11,752 bases of DNA, from the NCBI GenBank assembly GCA_016205055.1, contig JACQJK010000088.1, forward strand, positions 1 through 11,752, read 5' to 3'. The position numbers were made by a program, and so were the translations under genes. Source of the DNA: Candidatus Doudnabacteria bacterium. Lineage in GTDB: Bacteria > Patescibacteriota > Doudnabacteria > UBA920 > 2-01-FULL-50-11. The notes below the pieces were generated by a model. The model worked only from the letters and a program-made list of their open reading frames with translations. It made no database searches and was not told the DNA's origin. Of the stretch, positions 1 to 6,391 are shown piece by piece; within the stretch, counting starts at the first letter, position 1; every line of letters begins with the position of its first letter.

Positions 1-162
1 GAGTGGGGCAATCAAATTCGCAGTTATACCCTCCACCCTTATAAGCTTGTAAAAGACCACCGTACTGACTTAGAAAGCACCGCGCCGGAAAAAGTTCTCG
101 ACGGCGAGCTTGATGATTTTATCGCCGCGTATTTAGAGAAACGCTCAAAGGATCAAAGTTAA
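1..162 (+). CDS. prfB: Peptide chain release factor 2 (RF2), C-terminal fragment
   Basis: The window opens inside this gene; only the last 53 codons are present, read in frame 1 and ending in TAA at 160-162. RF2 recognises UAA and UGA stop codons and triggers peptide release on the ribosome. The fragment holds the conserved class-I release factor tail: WGNQIRSY at residues 2-9 of the fragment, KDHRTDLE at about 18-25, and VLDGELDDFI at about 32-41. The WGxQIRSY and VLDGxLDxFI wording fits RF2 better than RF1. The GGQ and SPF motifs would lie upstream of the window. The stop codon overlaps the ftsE start (TAATG), so the two genes are probably translationally coupled. The order prfB-ftsE-ftsX is common in bacteria and supports the call. 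I see no sign of damage; the truncation is only the window edge. Confidence 0.93.
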   Translation, partial: EWGNQIRSYTLHPYKLVKDHRTDLESTAPEKVLDGELDDFIAAYLEKRSKDQS

Positions 163-845
163 TGATTGTCTTTCAAAAAATCACCAAAACTTTTAAAAGC
201 GGACAGGTAGTGGCCTTAAAAAATGTCAGTTTAGAAATATCGCAGGGCGAGTTTCTTTCGCTGGTCGGGAAAAGCGGTGCCGGGAAAAGTACGTTGCTCG
301 CTTTGATCACTTTGGAGGAACGGCCGGACAGCGGCAGAATTTTAATTGAAGGACAGGATCTGTCCGCAATCAAGCCCGCCGATTCGTTTTATTTAAGGAG
401 AAAAATCGGCGTAGTTTACCAGGATATTAAACTTCTGCCCAGGCGCACCGCCGCCGAAAACGTCGCTTTTGCGATGGAAGTGAGCGGGCTTCCCGATGCC
501 GCCATCATCGCAGATGTTCCCAAAATTTTAGATTTGGTGGGGCTGAAAACGCGCGGAGGGGCTTTTCCCAACGAGCTTTCCGGCGGGGAAAAACAGCGCG
601 TGGCCATCGCTCGGGCGCTTGCCCACAAACCGGCGCTTTTGATAGCCGACGAGCCGACCGGAAACCTTGACGATCAGAATGCCTTGGAAATATTGCAGCT
701 GCTCCTGAAGATCAACGAATTCGGCACCACCGTCATTCTTGCCACGCACGCCGCGGCGTTGGTGAATAAAATAAAGCGACGAGTGGTCACTTTGGAGCAA
801 GGGGAGATTACTTATGATCAGAAGAGAGGGCGGTACCTAATTTAA
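162..845 (+). CDS. ftsE: Cell division ATP-binding protein FtsE
   Basis: FtsE is the cytoplasmic ATPase of the FtsEX complex, which links division-site signals to peptidoglycan hydrolases outside the membrane. The 227 residues match the family's usual length. In order I see Walker A GKSGAGKST at 36-44, the Q-loop VYQD with Gln87, the ABC signature LSGGEKQRVAIARA at 139-152, Walker B LLIADEP at 159-165 with Glu164, the D-loop NLD at 168-170 and the switch His196 in ATH. All catalytic positions are intact. The ATG overlaps the prfB stop; an AAAGGA at 147-152 lies 9 bases upstream and is a reasonable SD, which supports this start. ftsX begins one base after the stop. The tail after residue 205 is basic and short. 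FtsE is distinguished from LolD-type ATPases mainly by the ftsX neighbour, and the assignment is firm. Confidence 0.97.
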   Translation: MIVFQKITKTFKSGQVVALKNVSLEISQGEFLSLVGKSGAGKSTLLALITLEERPDSGRILIEGQDLSAIKPADSFYLRRKIGVVYQDIKLLPRRTAAENVAFAMEVSGLPDAAIIADVPKILDLVGLKTRGGAFPNELSGGEKQRVAIARALAHKPALLIADEPTGNLDDQNALEILQLLLKINEFGTTVILATHAAALVNKIKRRVVTLEQGEITYDQKRGRYLI

Positions 846-846
846 C

Positions 847-1764
847 ATGCCGACTCTAATTTCGTTATCGCGGGTTATAAACTACGGACTGGTCAACCTA
901 TGGCGACACCGGCTGCTCTCCCTCACCGCCGTGGTTGTTATGGGAATAAGCATGAGCGTGCTGGGTTTGCTCTTGGTAGTTAATCAGCTGGCCGATTTGT
1001 CCTCTTCGACGATCAAGGACCGGGTGGACGTGAGCATTTTTTTCACGCCTGAAGCAACGGATGACCAGGTTACGGAGGTCAAAGCGGAGTTTGAGAAATT
1101 TGAGGAAGTCAAGTCCATAAATTTCATTTCCGCGGAAGCGGCGCTGGAAAAATTCAAACAGCGCCACGGCAATGATCCCTTAATCCAAGCCACTCTTCTG
1201 GAACTGGAGGCGAATCCCTTAGACAGCACTCTGGTTGTGACCGCTCACGATCTTGGTCAGTACCCGCTCCTCATTCAAAAAATCGAGCGCTCGCGCTTTC
1301 ACCCGTTGATTAAGGAAATAAACTATGAAGATAATCGCGCGTTGATTGAGCGTCTTGATACGATTACTCAAGGTATTCGGAATTTCGGAGTCCTGCTGGC
1401 GGTCATCTTCGGTTGCACGACTGTCTTGGTGACTTTCAACACGCTGAAGCTCACAATTTTCAGCCGACGCGAGGAGATAGAAATAATGCGCTTGGTCGGC
1501 GCTTCCAACTGGTATATTCGGGGGCCTTATCTGGTGGAGGGGACCGCTTACGGCATTTTCGGCGGAGTAATTTCTTCGTCCCTAATCTACCCGTTTTTGG
1601 CTTTCGTGGAACACGGGGCCTCAAATTTTTTTGGTTTTCGGCTTCCCCAAGCGAGTTTTTTCCACGAAGGTTTTTGGCTTTTAATCATAATCCAAATTGG
1701 GGTCGGCATAGGTTTGGGGGTGATTTCCAGCGTAATCGCTACCAGGAGGCACTTGCAAATTTAA
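847..1764 (+). CDS. ftsX: Cell division protein FtsX (FtsEX permease)
   Basis: FtsX is the membrane partner of FtsE; its extracellular domain binds and activates cell-wall hydrolases or their adaptors. The 305-residue protein has the family layout: a cytoplasmic N-terminus with RVINYGLVNLWRHR (9-22), TM1 at about 23-47, a large outer domain at about 48-175 containing DRVDVSIFF and the VKSINFISAEAALEKFK segment, then three more helices at about 179-200, 230-255 and 276-298. Between TM2 and TM3 is the FtsE-contacting loop with RREEIEIMRLVGAS (207-220), followed by the PYLVEG motif typical of FtsX. The start is one base past the ftsE stop, so coupling is likely; no close SD is visible. The hydrolase it controls is not encoded in this window. 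Confidence 0.96.
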   Translation: MPTLISLSRVINYGLVNLWRHRLLSLTAVVVMGISMSVLGLLLVVNQLADLSSSTIKDRVDVSIFFTPEATDDQVTEVKAEFEKFEEVKSINFISAEAALEKFKQRHGNDPLIQATLLELEANPLDSTLVVTAHDLGQYPLLIQKIERSRFHPLIKEINYEDNRALIERLDTITQGIRNFGVLLAVIFGCTTVLVTFNTLKLTIFSRREEIEIMRLVGASNWYIRGPYLVEGTAYGIFGGVISSSLIYPFLAFVEHGASNFFGFRLPQASFFHEGFWLLIIIQIGVGIGLGVISSVIATRRHLQI

Positions 1765-1783
1765 GATCTGATTAAACTTTAAA

Positions 1784-2227
1784 ATGAAGGTGATTTTGAC
1801 CGATCGTGTGCATAACTTGGGAAACCGAGGTGATATAATGCAGGTAAACGATGGATACGCGCGCAACTTTTTATTCCCCAACCGTTTAGCAGCGGCCGCG
1901 GGCAGTCGTGAGTCCTCAAAAATTTTAAAGGAGCGGGAGCAAGAAAAAAAACTTCAGAAAAAACAAATTGCGCGCCACGAGCAGGTATTGAAATTCATGG
2001 CGGGAAAAACCGCGCACGTGAGCAAAAAAATCGCCGCCCAGGGCACGCTCTATGCAGGTGTCAATGTTCGCGAAGTGGTTCAGGCGGTTAGACGGGAATT
2101 CGGCGCCGAGCTTACATCTGATTTAGTTTCTATTCCCGTCGCCATAAAAAAGACGGGAACTCACAACCTTTTCTATGGCGCAGGTGACAGAAAAGTGCAA
2201 TTTTTTGTAGAGGTTTCCGCCATGTAA
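1784..2227 (+). CDS. rplI: Large ribosomal subunit protein bL9
   Basis: bL9 sits at the base of the L1 stalk of the 50S subunit and contributes to reading-frame fidelity. The protein is 147 residues, close to the usual 148-150. The N-terminal domain is clear: MKVILTDRVHNLGNRGDIMQV (1-21) and the signature GYARNFLFPNRLA (24-36). It is followed by the long charged connecting helix rich in Lys, Glu and Gln (about 42-75) and the C-terminal domain (about 77-147) with GTLYAGV and the KKTGTHNL segment. It lies 19 bases after ftsX and 5 bases before pyrG, so it is part of the same operon. No SD is visible; the start is fixed by the bL9 N-terminus. Its presence matters for classification because bL9 is missing from several CPR groups. 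Confidence 0.97.
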   Translation: MKVILTDRVHNLGNRGDIMQVNDGYARNFLFPNRLAAAAGSRESSKILKEREQEKKLQKKQIARHEQVLKFMAGKTAHVSKKIAAQGTLYAGVNVREVVQAVRREFGAELTSDLVSIPVAIKKTGTHNLFYGAGDRKVQFFVEVSAM

Positions 2228-2232
2228 TCATT

Positions 2233-3894
2233 ATGTCAACTAGTAAAATCAAATTTATTTTCGTATCCGGCGGAGTGATCTCGGGCATCGGTAAAGGAAT
2301 CAGCTCCGCTTCCTTGGCCGCAATTCTGAAGGCCAAGGGCTTCCGGATTTCTCCGGTAAAAGTGGATATGTACCTGAACCAAGACGCCGGCACCATCCGA
2401 CCGCAGGAGCACGGAGAAGTGTTTGTTACGGACGATGGAATCGAAACCGATCAGGATCTGGGTCATTACGAGCGCTTTATTGATCAGCCATTGAAACGAA
2501 CGAATTATCTGACCACCGGGCAGATTTACGCGGAAGTTTTGCGGAAAGAGCGATCGTTTGAATACAACGGAGAGGACGTAGAAGCCATCCCGCACGTGAC
2601 TGATGAGATTATTCGGCGGATTTTGCTTGCGGCTCGGGGATCGGAAATTTGCATTATCGAACTCGGGGGGACGGTCGGGGAGTACCAAAACGCAATTTTT
2701 TTCGAAGCCAGCCGAATTTTGAAACTCCGCCATCCCCGCGACGTTCTTCACATGCACGTCGCTTACTTACCCATTCCGGCTTACTTGGGTGAGATGAAAT
2801 CAAAGCCCGTCCAGCAATCGGTGCGCATGCTGAACTCGATGGGGATCGAGCCGGACATAATCGTCGGCCGATCGGAAGTGGAGATAGACGAAAAAAGAAA
2901 AGAGCGAGTCGCGCTGTTTTGCAATGTGGACAAAAAAGCCGTGCTTTCCAATCCGGACGTAAAAACGATCTATGAAGTGCCGGTGATATTAGAGCGGCAA
3001 CACGCCGGCCAGATTGTCTTGGAAAAATTGGGGCTGAAAGCACGCAAGAAAGATTTAAGCTCCTGGAAAAAGCTGGTCACAAAGGTAAAAAGAATCAAAA
3101 GCGAAATCAAGATCGCGATCGTAGGAAAATACTTTGGCACCGGCGCTTTCGAGCTCGCCGACTCGTACGTGTCCGTTATCGAGTCGATCAAGCACGCGGG
3201 CTGGGCCAGCGGTGTCGCCGTCAAGCTTGCTTGGATTGACTCCGGTAAAATTGAGCTTCACGGCGCGTCGGAGCTCTTGGCCGGGTTTGACGGTATCGTC
3301 GTTCCGGGCGGTTTCGGGAGTCGGGGGACCGAGGGGATGATTAGGGCGATCAAGTATGCCCGGGAAAAAAAAGTCCCCTACTTGGGACTTTGCTACGGCA
3401 TGCAAATGGCCACCATTGAGTTCGCGCGTAATGTCGCGGGACTCAAAAACGCGAACACTACCGAAGTAGATCGCGAGACTCCTCATCCGGTAATTCACAT
3501 CATGCCGGATCAAGAAAAGAAGCTTTTACAACGCCGGTACGGCGGGACCATGCGCTTGGGAGCTTGGGACTGCGCAATCCGCCGGGGAACCAAAATGGAG
3601 GAAGAGTACGTAGCCAGCGGCGTGCTGCCTGCGCGCGGGCGGAGAGTGATTTCGGAACGCCACCGGCACCGGTACGAATTTAACAATAAGTACCGCGGTT
3701 TGTTGGAAAAAAAGGGTTTGATTATTTCCGGCACCACCCCCGATAATAAACTGGTTGAGTTGATTGAGCTGGCCGAGCATCCCTATTTCGTCGGGAGCCA
3801 GTTTCACCCCGAGTTTAAATCCAGGCCGCTGCGCCCGCATCCGATGTTTGCCGGATTTGTGAAAGCAGTTGTAAGGTCCAAAAAGCCCCGCTAG
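2233..3894 (+). CDS. pyrG: CTP synthase (glutamine hydrolysing)
   Basis: PyrG makes CTP from UTP, ATP and glutamine, the last step of de novo pyrimidine nucleotide synthesis. The 553 residues cover both domains. The synthetase domain (1 to about 270) has the P-loop-like SGGVISGIGKGIS (12-24, Lys21), HGEVFVTDDGIETD (60-73) and ELGGTVGE (143-150); Asp75 and Glu143 correspond to the Mg-binding acidic residues of the E. coli enzyme. The class-I glutamine amidotransferase domain (about 293-550) has the oxyanion glycines in VVPGGFGSRG (356-365), the nucleophile Cys387 in GLCYGMQ, and the His525/Glu527 pair in QFHPEF. The VDMYLNQDAGTIRPQ stretch (44-58) departs from the usual D-P-Y-hydrophobic-N consensus, so this is a divergent branch, but no key residue is lost. 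The stop codon lies in the centre of the terminator palindrome. Confidence 0.97.
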   Translation: MSTSKIKFIFVSGGVISGIGKGISSASLAAILKAKGFRISPVKVDMYLNQDAGTIRPQEHGEVFVTDDGIETDQDLGHYERFIDQPLKRTNYLTTGQIYAEVLRKERSFEYNGEDVEAIPHVTDEIIRRILLAARGSEICIIELGGTVGEYQNAIFFEASRILKLRHPRDVLHMHVAYLPIPAYLGEMKSKPVQQSVRMLNSMGIEPDIIVGRSEVEIDEKRKERVALFCNVDKKAVLSNPDVKTIYEVPVILERQHAGQIVLEKLGLKARKKDLSSWKKLVTKVKRIKSEIKIAIVGKYFGTGAFELADSYVSVIESIKHAGWASGVAVKLAWIDSGKIELHGASELLAGFDGIVVPGGFGSRGTEGMIRAIKYAREKKVPYLGLCYGMQMATIEFARNVAGLKNANTTEVDRETPHPVIHIMPDQEKKLLQRRYGGTMRLGAWDCAIRRGTKMEEEYVASGVLPARGRRVISERHRHRYEFNNKYRGLLEKKGLIISGTTPDNKLVELIELAEHPYFVGSQFHPEFKSRPLRPHPMFAGFVKAVVRSKKPR

Positions 3895-3904
3895 CGGGGT
3901 TTTA
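3880..3904. terminator. Shared bidirectional Rho-independent terminator of pyrG and rpmA
   Basis: A perfect 14-bp palindrome, CCCCGCTAGCGGGG, lies at 3886-3899, flanked by five A (3880-3884) and four T (3900-3903). It can form a GC-rich hairpin with a U tract on either strand, so it fits termination of both converging operons. The pyrG stop TAG (3892-3894) is in its centre and the rpmA stop (3902-3904) overlaps its T tract. Confidence 0.9.
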
Positions 3905-4186
3905 AGTGCCGGAGGGGACAACTTCCACGATTGTGCGACGGGTAAGAGCACCCGTAAACCGCGGCATTTTCTTTTTGCGAAATTTTACGACGCCGTTTGC
4001 GACCGCGTAGAGAGTGTCGTCACTGCCGATCTTAACGTTCTTGCCGGGGTGGTATTTGGTGCCCCGCTGCCGGACGATGATTTCGCCCGTCGAAATTTTT
4101 TGTCCGCCGAACTTCTTGACCCCAAGACGTTTTGATTCAGATTCGCGACCTAGGGCGGTCGATGATCCTGCTGCTTTATGAGCCAT
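3902..4186 (-). CDS. rpmA: Large ribosomal subunit protein bL27
   Basis: bL27 is a small basic protein of the 50S subunit whose N-terminal tail reaches the peptidyl transferase centre. The 94 residues start with MAHKAAGSSTALGRESESKRLG, the family signature, followed by GVKKFGG (22-28), IIVRQRGTKYHPG (36-48) and the TLYAVANGVVKF segment (58-69). It is slightly longer than the typical 85, mainly at the C-terminus. In the extreme N-terminal tail the usual pair of lysines after His3 is Lys-Ala here. The start is 4 bases after the stop of the methylase gene, so the two are co-transcribed; no SD is visible. bL27 genes usually follow rplU (bL21), which is not adjacent here. Confidence 0.97.
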   Translation of the reverse strand: MAHKAAGSSTALGRESESKRLGVKKFGGQKISTGEIIVRQRGTKYHPGKNVKIGSDDTLYAVANGVVKFRKKKMPRFTGALTRRTIVEVVPSGT

Positions 4187-4190
4187 ATTA

Positions 4191-5501
4191 CTAGCTTTTA
4201 GCTGGTATCTTATTAGCTTTTTGTTGGAAGATGATTATTTCCCTTACGACGATCTGGTCTTTGCGGTCGTAAATAATGGAGTTTCGTTTCGTGACTTTTA
4301 AAAAACCATAACGCGCGAGCAACTTTTCTGGGAGGGGATCCACGATATCGTAACCCAGTTTAGCAATTTTGTCAATAATTTGCAAAAACCAATATTGTTC
4401 TCCCATACGGTACGCCGGTAGAGCCATGACCACTTTTTGTCCTGGCTGGAGTATTTTTTTGAATTGTTTGAAGGCCGCCAAATAGGTCTGCCCCAGCTTT
4501 TTCAGATTAGCTTCGACCTCCTTTCCCTCCGGGGGTTTTTCGTAAGGAGGTCCCAGCGTGCCTTCGGAAACTACTCCCAGCAGGGTTTTCCCCGAAATAT
4601 TTTTACTCAAGTCGGCAACATCACTCACGACGACTTCGAAACGATTGGGGGAAAGTTTATAGCGCGTTCTTATCCAGCCCAGATTTTGTTCGGCGCCCGC
4701 CACGGCTTTTTCGGAAGCGTCCGAACCAAGCACCCGGTAACCCATGAGCATCGCTTCTTGCAAAATGGTGCCGGAGCCGCAGAAGGGGTCAAGCAGGAAA
4801 CTGTGCGCAAGTCTTTTTTCGTCGGGAGGAAATCGCGCCAAATTCACCATTACCTGCGCCACCTTCGGGGGAAGCATGCCGACTCGCGCGTCGCGTAACG
4901 GTCTTTGGTAATCGCGCCTGCCATAGTCAGCAAAGTCCTGAACAGTCAGAGTTTTTCCCACATAGACCAGCTTTTCAGAAACCACTAAATCTATTTCCGC
5001 GCCGCGCTCCAAAATCAGATTATTTGTGACGGCAACACTGGGCAGCGCCAGTGAAATACCTTCCGGAATCACCAAACGGCAAGAGATGCCGGCACTCTGC
5101 ATGGTTTTTTTTATGTCCAAGCCGATTTTTTTGTTTAAGCCGAAAAGCCGAATTTTTCTGTCCAGGGGATAAATGCTTACTCCAAACTGCGTTTTATTCG
5201 AGCTCTCGGCCAAGTACAAGCTTTTTAAGATGTTGATGTGAAAATACGATTGAGTGACCGCCGAAAGCGAGTTTGGCAATTTGCCACGCAGAGGAATTAC
5301 GTCTATTATTTGTATGATTTTTATTATCCCGCCCAGCCGCTTTTGCAAGCTTGCGACATCCAAACTTTGATCCGTCTCCGCGATTAGCACTTCTCCGAAA
5401 AGTTCCTTGATGCGCCAGGTCACCTTTTTGAGTGCAAAGACCGCGTATAGTTCCGCTAAGGACAGAGTGTACACTCGTCCGAGATGAAACGCCAGAGTCA
5501 T
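4191..5501 (-). CDS. TRM11-like SAM-dependent RNA (guanine-N2) methyltransferase, THUMP/UPF0020 type
   Basis: A 436-residue protein resembling the archaeal/eukaryotic Trm11/TrmG10 group, which methylates a guanine in tRNA using SAM. The N-terminal half (about 1-180) is likely a ferredoxin-like plus THUMP region for RNA binding; this is by position and by the family, since THUMP is weakly conserved. The linker YGRRDYQRPLRDARVGMLPPKVAQ (193-216) is the typical entry to the UPF0020 domain. Motif I is DPFCGSGTILQEA (238-250), followed by GSDASEKAVAGAEQN (259-273). Motif IV reads SEGTLGPPY (312-320) instead of N/D-PPY, so the usual acidic or amide residue before PPY is Gly. It is the upstream gene of a two-gene operon with rpmA. 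An AAAAGG sits 4 bases before the ATG. The substrate is inferred; a DNA methylase role is less likely because of the Trm11-type linker. Confidence 0.82.
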   Translation of the reverse strand: MTLAFHLGRVYTLSLAELYAVFALKKVTWRIKELFGEVLIAETDQSLDVASLQKRLGGIIKIIQIIDVIPLRGKLPNSLSAVTQSYFHINILKSLYLAESSNKTQFGVSIYPLDRKIRLFGLNKKIGLDIKKTMQSAGISCRLVIPEGISLALPSVAVTNNLILERGAEIDLVVSEKLVYVGKTLTVQDFADYGRRDYQRPLRDARVGMLPPKVAQVMVNLARFPPDEKRLAHSFLLDPFCGSGTILQEAMLMGYRVLGSDASEKAVAGAEQNLGWIRTRYKLSPNRFEVVVSDVADLSKNISGKTLLGVVSEGTLGPPYEKPPEGKEVEANLKKLGQTYLAAFKQFKKILQPGQKVVMALPAYRMGEQYWFLQIIDKIAKLGYDIVDPLPEKLLARYGFLKVTKRNSIIYDRKDQIVVREIIIFQQKANKIPAKS

Positions 5502-5502
5502 A

Positions 5503-5664
5503 AGACCTTTTACAAAATAAGCTTTCGAGATAATTTTTACAAACTTCGAGCGAAAAAGTCGAATAAGCGACGACGTTTAATGGCTGAATTAAGCGGAGAA
5601 GCTTTGAGGATTTTGCAGCCGGAGTTTGGAAAAATTGGCCGAAATGTTATTTTGTAAAAGGTCT
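5503..5664. repeat. 18-bp inverted repeat flanking the divergent intergenic region
   Basis: The arms are 5503-5520 and 5647-5664; the sequence TTATTTTGTAAAAGGTCT reads identically on the minus strand just before the methylase ATG (5501) and on the plus strand before the GTG at 5671. A further CGAAA matches in both arms after two mismatches. Each arm carries a TATTTT and an AAGG, so each could act as a -10 box or as an SD for the adjacent gene. On the minus strand TTGTAA (5537-5542) lies 17 bases from TATTTT (5514-5519); on the plus strand TTGGAA (5626-5631) lies 16 bases from TATTTT (5648-5653). The repeat is certain; its role is inference. Confidence 0.8.
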
Positions 5665-5670
5665 ACGAAC

Positions 5671-6081
5671 GTGATAATAGTGAGAAAATTTTTTGAAAAC
5701 AATCAGCGCGAAATTGCTTTGGCGATTGGTTATGCGCTGGTGTTTCTTATGGCCTTCGGATTAGGACGCATGAGCGTAACACGCACGACTCCTCCGGAAA
5801 TCCGTATCGAAGAACCAGAAAGCAACCTCAACCAAAATGATAATGCAAAAGTTCAAGGAACGCAATCGCAAGGCACTCCCGCCGCATTGCAACCTGCTGT
5901 AGAGACGGTTGCTCCTGCAAGGCAAGAAAATTGTGTGGGGAAGATAAAAGGCAATATCGGTCAATCGGGAAAAATTTATCATCTCCCCGGCGGGGCGTCT
6001 TATAAGCAAACCATTCCGGAACTCTGCTTTGAAACCGAAGCCGAAGCGCAATCCGCAGGGTTTAGAAAAAGCGTGAGATAG
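5671..6081 (+). CDS. Membrane-anchored sunset-domain protein
   Basis: A 136-residue protein with a short cytoplasmic N-terminus, one transmembrane helix at about 14-33 (ALAIGYALVFLMAFG region), a flexible Pro/Gln/Asn/Glu-rich linker (about 38-86), and a C-terminal domain (88-136) matching what is called the sunset domain: CVGKIKGNI, then KIYHLPGGASY, PELCF and TEAEAQSAGFRKS. That domain is found at the C-terminus of many secreted or membrane-tethered bacterial proteins, including some nucleases; its function is not known. By topology the domain is probably outside the cell. I chose GTG 5671 because AAGG lies 9 bases upstream and a possible -10 box (5648-5653) would start transcription after the alternative starts TTG 5626 and ATG 5644. 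Those alternatives add 15 or 9 residues in the same frame. The two Cys (88, 119) could form a disulfide or bind metal. Confidence 0.8.
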   Translation: MIIVRKFFENNQREIALAIGYALVFLMAFGLGRMSVTRTTPPEIRIEEPESNLNQNDNAKVQGTQSQGTPAALQPAVETVAPARQENCVGKIKGNIGQSGKIYHLPGGASYKQTIPELCFETEAEAQSAGFRKSVR

Positions 6082-6106
6082 AATTATAAATGAACTCGGA
6101 GGGAAA

Positions 6107-6317
6107 ACCCGTCCGCCGGAGGCCGATCCTCCTCGGGAGGAAGGCCCATCCGCCTCTGGCGGAGATCTGCCTCTGGCATGACGATCCCCCCTCGACTACA
6201 CTCGTGACTGCCTCCCCTTTCCTGATACTGTCCTCGCGCGGGGTATCAAACCCCGAGCTTCGGACGAGGCTCATCCCCGCGGCAAGCCGCGGGGTAAACG
6301 GCCGGCTCCGCCGGCCG
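6107..6317. repeat. GC-rich array of palindromes (REP-like cluster or structured RNA) in a gene-free stretch
   Basis: The roughly 310 bases between the sunset gene and secA hold no credible gene but many hairpins. TCCGCCGGAGG (6112-6122) pairs with 6153-6163 with one G:U, enclosing CCTCC-TCG-GGAGG (6128-6140). Within the right side TCCGCC-TCT-GGCGGA (6149-6163) is an alternative hairpin, and its GCCTCTGGC core is repeated at 6169-6177. GATAC (6224-6228) can pair with GTATC (6243-6247). CCCCGCGG-CAAG-CCGCGGGG (6275-6294) and CGGCCGGC-TCC-GCCGGCCG (6299-6317) are perfect 8-bp stems. An open frame across it (6090-6329) is rich in Pro/Arg and simply reads through the palindromes. Dispersed palindromic elements of this look occur in CPR genomes; a possible TATAAA (6085-6090) upstream also allows a transcribed RNA. 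Confidence 0.75.
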
Positions 6318-6334
6318 CAAAAAAATTAAGCTAG

Positions 6335-6362
6335 AAAGAGCAAGATCGCAAGCTCTTTTTTT
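6335..6362 (+). terminator. Rho-independent terminator upstream of secA
   Basis: AAAGAGC (6335-6341) pairs with GCTCTTT (6352-6358) across a 10-base loop and runs into a seven-base T tract (6356-6362). It would end transcripts from the sunset-domain gene or from the hairpin array and so insulates secA, which has its own promoter just downstream. Confidence 0.75.
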
Positions 6363-6378
6363 ATTGCCCAGTTTTGGG

Positions 6379-6384
6379 TATAAT
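6379..6384 (+). promoter_or_regulatory. Consensus -10 box (TATAAT) for leaderless secA transcription
   Basis: A perfect TATAAT ends seven bases before the secA ATG at 6392, so transcription would start at or next to the A of the start codon. No SD occurs between the box and the start. The -35 region at 17 bases upstream falls in the T tract of the preceding terminator (6356-6361, TTTTTT) and is poor. Confidence 0.65.
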
Positions 6385-6391
6385 TTGATTT

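Noticed and set aside
1753..1785. A possible promoter (TTGCAA and TAAACT) before rplI.
   Set aside because: The spacer is only 14 bases and the gene lies inside a tight operon; the match is not convincing.
3134..3340. Open frames in other phases and on the minus strand across pyrG, secA, ftsE and ftsX.
   Set aside because: They lie wholly within clearly conserved genes and show no motifs; they are shadows of the real coding sequence.
5580..5657. A 25-codon frame upstream of the sunset gene (starts MAELSGEALRIL) as a possible leader peptide.
   Set aside because: No SD, no run of regulatory codons, no attenuator hairpin after it; short frames of this size are expected by chance.
6090..6329. 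Open frame of 79 codons between the sunset gene and secA.
   Set aside because: It reads straight through the hairpin array, is rich in Pro/Arg/Leu, has no SD, and is explained by the palindromes.
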